This document shows, piece by piece, positions 7,351 to 15,574 of a stretch of DNA of 64,000 nucleotides. The notes under the pieces were generated by a model. The model searched no databases, was not told the origin of the DNA, and worked only from the letters and a program-made list of their open reading frames with translations. Both the position numbers and the translations under genes were made by a program. The stretch comes from Pseudoxanthomonas sp. YR558 (GTDB lineage Bacteria > Pseudomonadota > Gammaproteobacteria > Xanthomonadales > Xanthomonadaceae). The DNA is taken from assembly GCF_900116385.1 (NCBI RefSeq), contig NZ_FPCI01000002.1:1178001-1242000 (forward strand), read 5' to 3'. The number at the start of each line of letters is the position of its first letter. Position 1 is the first letter of the stretch.

Positions 7351-8778
7351 ATGGCAACAAACGTTCCACCGTGGCCGGGCGATTTCGAATCGGTGGCCCA
7401 GCAGTACTGGAGCCTGTGGGGCGATGCTCTGCGGCAGGCCGGCGCGACGCCGACAATGTCCATGCCCGGCACCGTGCCCGGCTGGCAGCAGACCGTCGAT
7501 TGGTGGTCGAAACTGGTGCCGGGCAGCCAACCTCAGGTCAACGACGTGGTGGGCCGCTTCCAGCAGCAGGCGAGCCAGTGGTTCGGCCAGATGCAGCAGG
7601 TCGCGGCGCAGTTCACCGGCCGCGACCACGACGCCACCGACATCGGGCGTGCCTGGCGTTCCGCGCTCGGCATGGCCGAGCCTGCGCCGGCCCACAACCC
7701 GTTCGCCGACATCTTCCGCCAGATGCAGGGTGGTGCGCACGGCCTGGAAGGCTGGATGCAGCAGGTGCGCCCGTGGCTGGATAACCTGCAACGGGATGGC
7801 GACCGCTGGCTGCACCTGCCCACGTTCGGCCTCTCGCGCGAACACCAGGAGCGTTGGCAGCATCTCGCGCAGGCGTACCAGGACTACCAGCGCCGGGTCG
7901 GCGAATACGACCAGCTGATGCTGCAGGTGGCGCAAAGCGCGTTCACGCTTTTCGAAAGCAAGCTCGAAACGCATGCCGAACCCGGTCGCCAACTGCAGAA
8001 TGCGCGCGCGCTGTTCGACCTGTGGATCGACGCCGCGGAAGAGGCGTACGCGAAGGTCGCGATGTCCGACGATTTCCGCCATGTCTACGGCGGGTTGGCG
8101 AACGCACAGGCGCGCCTGCGATTGGGCGTACAGCGTGAAGTCGAGCAGGTGTGCAATCTGTTCGGCATGCCCACGCGCACCGAAGTCGATTCCGCGCATC
8201 GCAAGATCGTCGAACTGGAGCGCGCGCTGCGGAAGCTGACGCGTGCGCAGGCGGTGCCCGCGCGGCGGGAACCCGTGCAGCGCACCGCGGCACCGCCCGA
8301 AACCCCGCCACCGAACGAGGCGAAGCCGACGGCGAAAGCGGATGCGCCCGCGCCCGCGAAGCCCAAGGCCAGGAAGAAGCGCGCGCCGGCCCGTCGCGCG
8401 CCAGCGCCCAAGGTCGCGAAGAAAACGCGCTCCGTCGCAAAGAAGGTGGCGCCCAAGAAGCGCGCCCGTCGCGCCATCGCCGCGGTTGCGCCGGTGGCCA
8501 CGCGACAGGAAGCCACGCCGGAAAAATCGCGCGCGCCCGCACGCAAGGCGGTTGCGAAGAAGGCGGCCGCCACGGCCGTGTCGAAGAAGCCGGTAGCCAA
8601 GGCGAAGGCACCGCAAAAGAAGGTTTCGTCCCCACGCTCCAGACCTGCGCCGCCTGCGGCGGCCAAACCAGCATCGGTGGTTTCGATGAAGGACTGGGTG
8701 GCACGCAATGCCACGCGCGCCGCGACCACCGAGTCGCCCAAGGCCGCCAAGAAGGCGAAGCGGGGTAAAGGCAAGTGA
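7351..8778 (+). CDS. phaE: Class III PHA synthase subunit PhaE with long basic C-terminal tail
   Basis: The N-terminal 300 residues (start MATNVPPWPGDFESVAQQYW) are tryptophan-, glutamine- and helix-rich, with WDxL-type repeats and a terminal coiled-coil-like stretch, as in PhaE partners of class III synthases. From about residue 300 to 475 the protein changes to a Lys/Ala/Pro/Arg tail (KARKKRAPARRAP, KKAAATAVSKKP) resembling histone H1-like, AlgP or PhaM tails. Most PhaE proteins are about 360 residues, so the tail is an addition. The stop codon overlaps the GTG start of phaC (GTGA), showing translational coupling. GGGAGG precedes the ATG at a good distance. Confidence 0.88.
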   Translation: MATNVPPWPGDFESVAQQYWSLWGDALRQAGATPTMSMPGTVPGWQQTVDWWSKLVPGSQPQVNDVVGRFQQQASQWFGQMQQVAAQFTGRDHDATDIGRAWRSALGMAEPAPAHNPFADIFRQMQGGAHGLEGWMQQVRPWLDNLQRDGDRWLHLPTFGLSREHQERWQHLAQAYQDYQRRVGEYDQLMLQVAQSAFTLFESKLETHAEPGRQLQNARALFDLWIDAAEEAYAKVAMSDDFRHVYGGLANAQARLRLGVQREVEQVCNLFGMPTRTEVDSAHRKIVELERALRKLTRAQAVPARREPVQRTAAPPETPPPNEAKPTAKADAPAPAKPKARKKRAPARRAPAPKVAKKTRSVAKKVAPKKRARRAIAAVAPVATRQEATPEKSRAPARKAVAKKAAATAVSKKPVAKAKAPQKKVSSPRSRPAPPAAAKPASVVSMKDWVARNATRAATTESPKAAKKAKRGKGK

Positions 8779-9845
8779 ACGGACCGCTCAACTTCACCGC
8801 CGAAGCGCTGGCCCAGGAGGCCACCACGCTGACGCAGAAGCTCTCCGCCGGCCTGCATACGCTGCCGGAAGTGGAGGACGTCCACTATGGCGCCACCCAG
8901 AAGCAGGAAGTCTGGCGCGACGGCAAGGTGGTGCTGTACCGCTTCGTCGGCGAAAAGGCGCCGACGGCGAAGGTGCCGCTGCTGATCGTCTACGCGCTGG
9001 TCAACCGGCCGTACATGGTCGACCTGCAGCACGACCGCTCGCTGGTAAAGGGTCTGCTGGCGCAGGGCGAGGATGTCTACGTGATCGACTGGGGTTACCC
9101 GGACCGGTCGGACCGCTTCCTCGAGCTCGACGACTACATCAACCGTTTCATCGACGGGGCGGTGGACCACCTCTGCGACAGCAGCGGCCGCGATGCGGTC
9201 AACGTGCTGGGCATCTGCCAGGGCGGTGCGTTCTCGCTGTGCTACGCCTCGCTGCATCCCGAGAAGGTCAAGAACCTGATCACGATGGTCACGCCGGTGG
9301 ATTTCCACACCGCGGACAACATGTTGTCGCACTGGACGCGCGAACTGGACGTGGACCTGTTCGTCGAAGCGCTGGGTAACGTGCCGGCCGACATGATGAA
9401 CGCCTGCTACCTGATGCTGAAGCCGTTCCGGCTGAACCTGCAGAAGTACGTGGGGCTGGTCGACATCCTCGACGACAAGCGTGCGATCGAGGATTTCCTA
9501 CGGATGGAGAAGTGGATCTTCGACTCGCCGGACCTGGCGGGCGAAGCGTTCAAGCAGTTCATCACCCAGTTCTACCAACGCAACGGCTTCATCAAGGGTG
9601 GCATCCAGATCGGCGGTGAAGCGGTCGACCTGGGCTTCGTCGACATGCCGGTGCTCAACATCTACGCCGAACAGGACCACCTGGTGCCGCCGGATGCCTC
9701 GCGCGCGCTGAAGGACGTCGTGGGCACGGCGGACTACACCGAGCTGAGCTTCAAGGGTGGCCACATCGGCATTTACGTCTCCAGCCGCGCCCAGCGCGAA
9801 GTGCCAACAGCCATCCACCATTGGCTGGGCCAGCGCGCACGATGA
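8775..9845 (+). CDS. phaC: Class III poly(3-hydroxyalkanoate) synthase subunit PhaC
   Basis: The 356-residue protein has the length of class III PhaC and its lipase-like box GICQGG with nucleophile Cys148, then Asp301 (AEQDHLVPP) and His330 (GGHIGIY). These match the Allochromatium catalytic triad with a one-residue offset. It polymerises (R)-3-hydroxybutyryl-CoA into PHB at the granule surface together with PhaE. The start is GTG at 8775, overlapping the phaE stop as GTGA. Its own stop overlaps the next gene as ATGA, so at least three genes form one translationally coupled unit. Confidence 0.95.
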   Translation: MNGPLNFTAEALAQEATTLTQKLSAGLHTLPEVEDVHYGATQKQEVWRDGKVVLYRFVGEKAPTAKVPLLIVYALVNRPYMVDLQHDRSLVKGLLAQGEDVYVIDWGYPDRSDRFLELDDYINRFIDGAVDHLCDSSGRDAVNVLGICQGGAFSLCYASLHPEKVKNLITMVTPVDFHTADNMLSHWTRELDVDLFVEALGNVPADMMNACYLMLKPFRLNLQKYVGLVDILDDKRAIEDFLRMEKWIFDSPDLAGEAFKQFITQFYQRNGFIKGGIQIGGEAVDLGFVDMPVLNIYAEQDHLVPPDASRALKDVVGTADYTELSFKGGHIGIYVSSRAQREVPTAIHHWLGQRAR

Positions 9846-10225
9846 ACCTGTCGAAGCGACGTCTCATCGTCCTGCTGGCTTTGCTGTTGCCTGGTGCGGC
9901 ACATGCCGCGCCCTCGGCAGCGGCGAAGCGCGAGATCCAGGGGCTGATGGACGCGTTGTCGGCGTCGTCGTGCGAGTTCCAGCGCAACGGTAAGTGGCAC
10001 GGACGCGAGGAGGCGCGCAAGCACCTGCAGCGCAAGTACGACTACCTGCTGAAGCGCGACCTGGCCGATACCGCGGAGCAGTTCATCGAGCGGGCCGCCA
10101 GCAAGAGCAGCATCAGTGGGCGCGCCTATCAGGTGCGTTGTCCGGGACAACCGGCGCAGCCGGCCGCCACCTGGTTCAAGGCGAAGCTGGACGCGCTTCG
10201 CGGTTCAGCCGCGCCGGCGCGCTGA
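9842..10225 (+). CDS. Exported DUF5329-like protein
   Basis: This 127-residue protein starts at ATG 9842, overlapping the phaC stop as ATGA. Residues 1-22 form a signal peptide ending AHA. The mature part has EIQGLMDALSASSCEFQRNG, HLQRKYDYL, FIERAASKSS and GRAYQVRCPG. This pattern of two cysteines with an RNG motif and an RAASKSS motif agrees with what I know of the DUF5329 family of small periplasmic proteins. The function is unknown. Coupling to phaC may be incidental, but cotranscription is likely. Confidence 0.72.
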   Translation: MNLSKRRLIVLLALLLPGAAHAAPSAAAKREIQGLMDALSASSCEFQRNGKWHGREEARKHLQRKYDYLLKRDLADTAEQFIERAASKSSISGRAYQVRCPGQPAQPAATWFKAKLDALRGSAAPAR

Positions 10226-10264
10226 CGCGCTAGACTGGCCGCGGACAACCGTGGGGAGTTGGCG

Positions 10265-10468
10265 ATGAATACCGCATCCAAGCCGTTTGCCAGGTCGTTG
10301 AACGACCGCATGATCGCGGGCGTGATGGGCGGCATCGCCCATCGCTACGGTTGGAGCTCCACGCTGTTGCGCGTGATCTTCGTGATCGTCTCGATCGCGT
10401 CGGCGGCGTTCCCCGGCATCCTCGTCTACCTTATTCTCTGGTTGTTGATGCCGACCGAGCAGGACTGA
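10265..10468 (+). CDS. PspC-domain small membrane protein
   Basis: The 67-residue protein contains a PspC domain: a short basic N-terminal segment (SLNDRMIAGVMGGIAHRYG), then one long hydrophobic helix (LLRVIFVIVSIASAAF...LILWLLMP). The ATG at 10265 follows GGGGAGTT; an in-frame TTG at 10259 is a poorer start. PspC proteins sit in the inner membrane and in enterobacteria take part in envelope stress signalling. Single-gene PspC proteins like this one are common and not tied to a full psp operon. The stop is 3 bp before the next ATG. Confidence 0.85.
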   Translation: MNTASKPFARSLNDRMIAGVMGGIAHRYGWSSTLLRVIFVIVSIASAAFPGILVYLILWLLMPTEQD

Positions 10469-10471
10469 TCC

Positions 10472-10909
10472 ATGTCGCCGGCGGGGCTCTGGGTCGCGCG
10501 CGGGCTTGGCATCGTGTGGGCGGTGCCCAATACCCTGGTCGGCTTGGTCGCAGGCGGGGTCGGCATGGCGTTCGGTGCGCGCGCGGAATGGAGTCGTCGC
10601 GATTTCGCCCTCGTGTTCCATCGCTGGCCGTGGGGTCCGGGCGGAGCGATCACGTTCGGCAACAGCATCCTGCATACCGGCGATACGCTCGAGTCGGAAT
10701 GCGTTACCTATGAACATCGCGCGGGGCGCACGCAGCACCCGCGCATCCGCTTGGGCGACCACGAGCGTGCGCATGTGTACCAGTACATGGTGCTGGGTCC
10801 GTTGTTCCTTCCGGTCTACCTGCTGTGCGGTGGCGTCAGCGTGCGCAATCCGTTCGAGCGCGCGGCAGACCGTTACGCGCTGACCGGCAAGGGCTGGTGG
10901 CCCGGCTGA
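10472..10909 (+). CDS. Membrane protein with an HExxH motif, function unknown
   Basis: The 145-residue protein has an N-terminal hydrophobic segment (LGIVWAVPNTLVGLVAGGVGMAFG), a central soluble part, and a second hydrophobic stretch at about 104-122 (YMVLGPLFLPVYLLCGGV). Between them lies HERAH at 97-101, matching the zinc metalloprotease consensus HExxH, and Glu129 in NPFERAADRYA is placed 28 residues later like a third zinc ligand. Similar short proteins occur next to pspC-like genes in xanthomonads. Whether it is an active peptidase cannot be judged from the sequence. Confidence 0.7.
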   Translation: MSPAGLWVARGLGIVWAVPNTLVGLVAGGVGMAFGARAEWSRRDFALVFHRWPWGPGGAITFGNSILHTGDTLESECVTYEHRAGRTQHPRIRLGDHERAHVYQYMVLGPLFLPVYLLCGGVSVRNPFERAADRYALTGKGWWPG

Positions 10910-11016
10910 CCGACGAGCGGTAGGCTGTCTTTCACCACCTGCACACGTGGGTGCGCGTAGCGTCAGTGTCGTCCGAATCCCGCAAAGAACCCTTATCAAT
11001 GCGGATCGGCAAGGAG

Positions 11017-11054
11017 GGCCCAGCCACCCGGGATGCACCCGACGTGACTGGGCC
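11017..11054. terminator. Hairpin in the convergent gap 10910-11096
   Basis: GGCCCAG at 11017-11023 pairs with CTGGGCC at 11048-11054 across a 24-base loop containing further short complementarity. It lies between two convergent genes, and TTCTCGT follows on the plus strand. It may end transcription from one or both sides, but lacks a clean T-run. Confidence 0.3.
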
Positions 11055-11096
11055 TTCTCGTATACGGCATCCGGCACGGCATGGGTTCGCTGCGCC

Positions 11097-12308
11097 TCAC
11101 TGCAATCGTTGGAAGGAAAACAGCGGCCACAGCGCGTGGCGCCTTCGCTGCAGGCGTGCGCTCAGCAAGTCGGCGCCCAGCACGCTGTAAGTGATGCCGT
11201 TGCCGCCATACGCCATCGCGAAGTGCACGCGCGGCCCCCATTGCGGATGCGCACCGAAAAACGGCAGGCCGTCGGCGGTCTCCGCGAAGGTGCCTGCCCA
11301 GGAGAACGCCGGGGTGATGTCCAGCGCTGGGAAAAGTCGGTGCAGCCGCTTCACCAGCGTGCGGGCCTTCTTCTGCACGCGCGCGTCACGGCGGGCTGGG
11401 ATGTCGATGGCATCGTCCTCGCCGCCGATCAGCAGGCGACCATCGGCGGTGCTGCGCGCGTAGAGGTAGGGGCGGGCGGTTTCCCATAACAGGGTGTCCT
11501 GCAGGAATCCCAGACGATCGGCGGGCAGGGGGTCGGTGATGAGCGCATAGCTGCTGCGGTTGCGTGCGACCCGTGGCTTCAACCAGTGTTGGCTGGCATA
11601 GCCCGCGGCGAACACGACGTGCGCGGCCCTGACGTGGGCTCCGCCGTCGATCTGCAACACGACGCTGCGTGAAGTCGCTGTCAGGTGGGTCACGCAGGTG
11701 CGGTCAAAGATGCCCGCTCCCCGGCGACGCAAGCGTTCAAGCAGACGATGCGTCAATCGGTACGGGTCCACGCGTGCAGCCTGCGTGCTGAGGAGCGCGG
11801 CCGGTGCGTCGAAACCGTAGTCGTCGCGGATGCGCCGCGTGTCCAGGAGCGTTACGTCGAGCCCATGCCGCCGCCGCGCCTCGTATTCGTCCTTCATCGC
11901 CGCCACGGCACGGCGGCGGCTCGCGTAGTACAGGCTGTCCGCCCGCGCGAACTCCACATCGCGCCACGGCGATGCGATCGCCCGCAGTTGGTCGATGGCC
12001 TGCGCACAGGCGCGATAAGCGAGGGCCGCGTCGGCTTCGCCGTATCGGCGTGCCAGATCCACCAGAGGGGTGTCGATCTCGTATTGCAGCAGGGCCGTAC
12101 TGGCGGCCGTGCTGCCCCATCCGATGTCGCGCTGTTCCAGCACGGCAACATCGAATCCGTCCGTCGCCAGGCGATCCGCGATCAGCGCGCCGGTGATGCC
12201 GCCGCCGATGATCGCCACGTCGCAACGGTGGTCGGCCTGCAGTGCCGGGAAGGCGTGCATCAGGCCATTCTTCACGGCCCAGTAGGGATATCCGCTTTTG
12301 AGGTCCAT
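11097..12308 (-). CDS. FAD-dependent oxidoreductase (DAO/glycine oxidase-like)
   Basis: This 403-residue protein has an FAD-binding beta-alpha-beta segment near residue 30 (CDVAIIGGGITGALIADRL), the VLEQRDIGWGSTAAS block of the D-amino-acid oxidase superfamily, and a C-terminal second FAD motif region (WAGTFAETADGLPFFG, then AYGGNGIT). These proteins oxidise amines or amino acids with FAD; the substrate is unknown. I chose ATG 12308 (MDLKSGYPYWAVKN), because the 12 residues from an upstream ATG at 12344 look unstructured; neither start has a strong ribosome site. The TetR gene lies 81 bp upstream on the same strand. Confidence 0.85.
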   Translation of the reverse strand: MDLKSGYPYWAVKNGLMHAFPALQADHRCDVAIIGGGITGALIADRLATDGFDVAVLEQRDIGWGSTAASTALLQYEIDTPLVDLARRYGEADAALAYRACAQAIDQLRAIASPWRDVEFARADSLYYASRRRAVAAMKDEYEARRRHGLDVTLLDTRRIRDDYGFDAPAALLSTQAARVDPYRLTHRLLERLRRRGAGIFDRTCVTHLTATSRSVVLQIDGGAHVRAAHVVFAAGYASQHWLKPRVARNRSSYALITDPLPADRLGFLQDTLLWETARPYLYARSTADGRLLIGGEDDAIDIPARRDARVQKKARTLVKRLHRLFPALDITPAFSWAGTFAETADGLPFFGAHPQWGPRVHFAMAYGGNGITYSVLGADLLSARLQRRRHALWPLFSFQRLQ

Positions 12309-12389
12309 GCCGTGCCCGTGCATCGCGATGCCCCATGCTGGCATCGCGGTGTTCAGGCCAAGGTGAAGAGGGGGTGCAGCGCCCCCGTA

Positions 12390-13085
12390 TCAGCGCGGCA
12401 GCGCGCCCTGCAGGAACAGCTCCACCGCCGCCAGCGCCTGCGCTTCCAGCGTGTCGACGTCGGGCAGCTGGTTGCTGCCCGCCGCGAGTCGGACGATCTG
12501 GTCGCCGAACAGGCTCATGTAGAACTGTGCGGCCGCAGCCTTCGGCGAAGCCAGCTGCATGCGTCCTGCCGCCACCTGTTGTTCGAAGTACTCGGCGAGG
12601 GTAGAACGGATGGAGGCGACGGCATGGTCGAAGAACCAGTCCCGCAGTGCCGGGAAGGACTGTCCTTCACCGATCACGATGCGATACACCACCTGCGAGT
12701 CCGTGCGTGCCATGACCTGCGCCATGCGGATGGCCACGCGGCGCAGCGCCTGTTCCGGCGGGAGCTCGGTCAGGTTGAGATCGCGCAGCAAGTGGGTATG
12801 CATGTCGAGCCGGCGCTCGAGGATGGCACTGGCCAAGCCCTCCTTGTCGCCGAAGATGCGGTACAGCGTGGCCAGCGATCCGCCCGCCCGGGCGACGATC
12901 TCGCTTAGTCGCGCATGCTGGTATCCCTTTTCGGCGAACACCTCGGTGGCGGCGTCGAGGAACTTCTCGGCGCGGATTTCACCACGCCGGCACAATTCGA
13001 CCTGGGGGCGTGGGCGCAGCGGCGATTCGCCGGCGGTGTGGGGGTCGCTGAAAACGTTTTCCAGAAAATCAGAGGAAATGCTCAC
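12390..13085 (-). CDS. TetR/AcrR-family transcriptional regulator
   Basis: The 231-residue protein starts with GTG at 13085 (AGGAA eight bases upstream) and has a 35-residue N-terminal extension before a TetR HTH: AEKFLDAATEVFAEKGYQ, then LSEIVARAGGSLATLYRIFGDKEGL. The C-terminal ligand domain (FMSLFGDQIVRLAAG type) resembles the TetR_C regulators of multidrug efflux in xanthomonads. No efflux genes lie beside it. It would control itself or the FAD oxidoreductase downstream; neither is shown by sequence. Confidence 0.88.
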   Translation of the reverse strand: MSISSDFLENVFSDPHTAGESPLRPRPQVELCRRGEIRAEKFLDAATEVFAEKGYQHARLSEIVARAGGSLATLYRIFGDKEGLASAILERRLDMHTHLLRDLNLTELPPEQALRRVAIRMAQVMARTDSQVVYRIVIGEGQSFPALRDWFFDHAVASIRSTLAEYFEQQVAAGRMQLASPKAAAAQFYMSLFGDQIVRLAAGSNQLPDVDTLEAQALAAVELFLQGALPR

Positions 13086-13214
13086 GGAAAGTTCCTGCGT
13101 GCGACCGTTGGATGACGTTCGTCCAGCCTAGCAAAAGGGCGCGTGAGTGTGGCAATCACATGACACCGTTCGCGGCCTCGGATGGGGGGCTTTTTCGGCC
13201 GTAGGTGAGAGTCG

Positions 13215-13619
13215 CTACAAATAACCGGTGAGTGCGGGGGCGTCCTGCCAGCGGTCGTGCGCGCCGTCCACGTAGGTGATCGGTGCGGCCGAGAGTTCTT
13301 CGGGCGTCGCATCCTCAAGGCACCCCAGGTTCACCCCGTAGATCCGCTCGCCGTCGGGCACGTTGTTGCCGATGCCGAACGGCCTGACGCCACAGGTTCG
13401 GCAGAAGTGGTGCGAGTTGCGCAGGCTGTTGAACCGGTACTCGACCAGCGCGTCTGCGCCGGCAAGCAGACGGAACTGGTCCGGCATGACGATCGCCGGC
13501 CAGAAACGGTTGCGCCGGCAGACCGAGCAGTTGCAGCGGAAGGTGGGCTGGGTCAGGTCGATGTCCGCCTCGAAGCGGACCGCGCCGCAGTGGCAGCTGC
13601 CGGTGTAGGTCTTCAGCAT
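13215..13619 (-). CDS. GFA (glutathione-dependent formaldehyde-activating/CENP-V) family protein
   Basis: The 134-residue protein has the zinc-binding cysteine pattern of the GFA fold: GSCHCGAV near the start, FRCNCSVCRR, and HHFCRTCGVRPFG. The family includes glutathione-dependent formaldehyde-activating enzyme, but most members have unknown substrates and simply bind two zinc ions. The start ATG at 13619 gives MLKTYTGSCHCG, the canonical N-terminus. The gene is divergent from the HD-GYP gene with 102 bp between starts, so the promoters share that space. Confidence 0.88.
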   Translation of the reverse strand: MLKTYTGSCHCGAVRFEADIDLTQPTFRCNCSVCRRNRFWPAIVMPDQFRLLAGADALVEYRFNSLRNSHHFCRTCGVRPFGIGNNVPDGERIYGVNLGCLEDATPEELSAAPITYVDGAHDRWQDAPALTGYL

Positions 13620-13721
13620 GCGGCCTCCCGTGCCGATATCGATCCCGGGGTGTAGGGGTTCCCCCGCTGTTCCCGGTCGTCGCCAGGGAGAATACTGGAC
13701 CCCAGCCCGCCGGAGCCATGC

Positions 13722-14957
13722 ATGCTGAGGACCCTCGACGTCGCCGACCTGCGCACTGGCATGTTCGTCCAGAAGCTGGTCGGCCCGTGGATGCAGCATC
13801 CTTTCTGGCGGACTTCGTTCCTGCTGGACGAGGCGCGCCTGGCCGAATTACAAGATAGCGGGATTGAACAGGTGGTCGTGGACCTGGCGCGCAGCGAGGT
13901 CGGGGACGATGCGGACGCCGGAGTGGACGTAGCCGAGGCCACGCCTGACATCGGCGGCGAATCCGCGTCGGAAGACGCCACTACCCCCGAACGCCGCCGC
14001 GTCATCGTTCCCGATGGCGGCGTCGGCCTGGGAGCCGAGCTGGCCCGCGCCCGGCGCATCTGCGAAGACGGGCGCGAAGCCGTTGAAGCCATGTTCCGTG
14101 AGGTGAGGTTGGGGAAAGGCGTGGACGCCCAGCATGTGCTGCCGCTGCTGGACGAGATCACGGGATCCGTCGACCGACACCCCACCGCGCTGGTGAGCGT
14201 GGCGCGGCTGAAGGATGCCGACAGCTACACCTACCTGCATTCGGTCGCCGTGGGCGCGTTGATGGCGATGCTGGCCCGCCAGCTGAAGCTGCCGGAAGAC
14301 CAGGTGCGCGACGCCGCGCTCGGCGGTCTGCTGCACGACATGGGCAAGGCATTGCTGCCGCAGGACGTGCTCAACAAGCCCGGGAAGCTGACCGACGAGG
14401 AGTTCGACATCGTCCGCCAGCACCCCGTGCATGGCGAGCGCCTGCTGCGCGACGGCGGGATCACCCAGGAAGCGATCCTCCACATCGCCCGCCACCACCA
14501 CGAGAAGTTCAACGGCGCTGGCTACCCGCAGCGGCTGTCCGGGGACGAGCTGCCGCTGCTGACGCGCATGAGCGCAATCTGCGACGTCTACGACGCGATC
14601 ACCTCCAACCGGCCCTACAAGGCCGGCTGGGATCCGGCCGAATCCCTGCGCCGCATGGCGGGCTGGCAGGGCCACTTCGACGAAACGCTGCTGAAGGCCT
14701 TCGTGCGCAGCGTGGGCATCTACCCGATCGGGGCCCTGGTACGCCTTTCCAGCGACCGTCTGGCCGTGGTGGTGGAACAGAACCCGGCCACCTTGCTGGC
14801 GCCGCGCGTGCGCGTGTTCTACTCGGCCAAGTCGCGCACCCATCTGTTGATGACGGACATCGACCTGGCCACCGCCGGGGACCGTGAACGCATCGTCAGC
14901 GTAGAGTCCCCTGCCACCTGGGGTTTCCGCGAACTCGAGAAGCTCTGGCTGCCCTGA
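13722..14957 (+). CDS. HD-GYP domain cyclic-di-GMP phosphodiesterase
   Basis: The 411-residue protein begins with a DUF3391-type N-terminal domain (MLRTLDVADLRTGMFVQKL, GPWMQHPFW) and has an HD-GYP domain from about 150: YLHSVAVGALM, GGLLHDMGK, HPVHGERLL, RHHHEKFNGAGYP and DVYDAITSNRPYK. The HD, HDxGK and GYP signatures are intact, so hydrolysis of c-di-GMP is expected. A PilZ-like or beta-rich tail follows. In xanthomonads this class (RpfG relatives without a receiver) governs motility, biofilm and virulence-type traits. It would lower the c-di-GMP pool in response to an unknown input. Confidence 0.92.
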   Translation: MLRTLDVADLRTGMFVQKLVGPWMQHPFWRTSFLLDEARLAELQDSGIEQVVVDLARSEVGDDADAGVDVAEATPDIGGESASEDATTPERRRVIVPDGGVGLGAELARARRICEDGREAVEAMFREVRLGKGVDAQHVLPLLDEITGSVDRHPTALVSVARLKDADSYTYLHSVAVGALMAMLARQLKLPEDQVRDAALGGLLHDMGKALLPQDVLNKPGKLTDEEFDIVRQHPVHGERLLRDGGITQEAILHIARHHHEKFNGAGYPQRLSGDELPLLTRMSAICDVYDAITSNRPYKAGWDPAESLRRMAGWQGHFDETLLKAFVRSVGIYPIGALVRLSSDRLAVVVEQNPATLLAPRVRVFYSAKSRTHLLMTDIDLATAGDRERIVSVESPATWGFRELEKLWLP

Positions 14958-15127
14958 GGCACTTGCGGCGGCGGGTGTCCGAGGGCTTAAGAGAGCCCCC
15001 TGCGGCCAACTTCCGGCACGTGGACGCGGCCTACGCATGCGCCAGCATGGCCCGCCCGTCGCGTCCTTCCCGTCTGATCGGGCAGGCCTGCAGGCCATTC
15101 CCCCGAACAGACGCGAAGGAGCACTCG

Positions 15128-15559
15128 ATGTCGTTGCTTTCCCTGGTCATGGCAGCCGCCGCTGTCGCCACGCCGCCCCCTTCGGCCGACGCCGCCACCC
15201 TGGCCGCGATCGAGGCCACCTGCCTGGACTACATCGACGGCCAGCTCGAAGGCGACCCGGCGCGCGTGTCGCGTGCGCTGCATCCGGACCTGGCCAAGCG
15301 CGCCGTGGTGGGAGACACCCCGTACGAACGCCTCGGCCTGCGCCGCATGTCGAAGGACGAACTGGTCGAGCTCACCCGGCAGGGCGTGCTGAAGACACCG
15401 AAAGAACAGTGGAGCCGCAGCTGCCGGGTGCTCGACGTCACCGCCGAAACCGCGGCCGTGCGCCTGGAGACGCCGTGGTTCGTCGACCATTTCCACATGG
15501 GCCGTTTCGATGGTCGCTGGGTCATCGTCAACGCGCTGTGGCACAGCAAACCACGCTGA
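15128..15559 (+). CDS. Exported NTF2-like (putative lumazine-binding type) protein
   Basis: This 143-residue protein starts at ATG 15128 behind AAGGAG. A short signal peptide (MSLLSLVMAAAAVA) precedes an NTF2-like fold: AIEATCLDYIDGQLEGDPARVSRALHPDL, then a long helix and the paired strands VLDVTAETAAVRLETPWFVDHFHM, FDGRWVIVNALW. Members of this Lumazine_bd_2-like family have no known activity and often act as accessory or stress proteins. It stands between the HD-GYP gene and a convergent membrane protein. Confidence 0.75.
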   Translation: MSLLSLVMAAAAVATPPPSADAATLAAIEATCLDYIDGQLEGDPARVSRALHPDLAKRAVVGDTPYERLGLRRMSKDELVELTRQGVLKTPKEQWSRSCRVLDVTAETAAVRLETPWFVDHFHMGRFDGRWVIVNALWHSKPR

Positions 15560-15574
15560 TCCCGTGCTCTTCGG

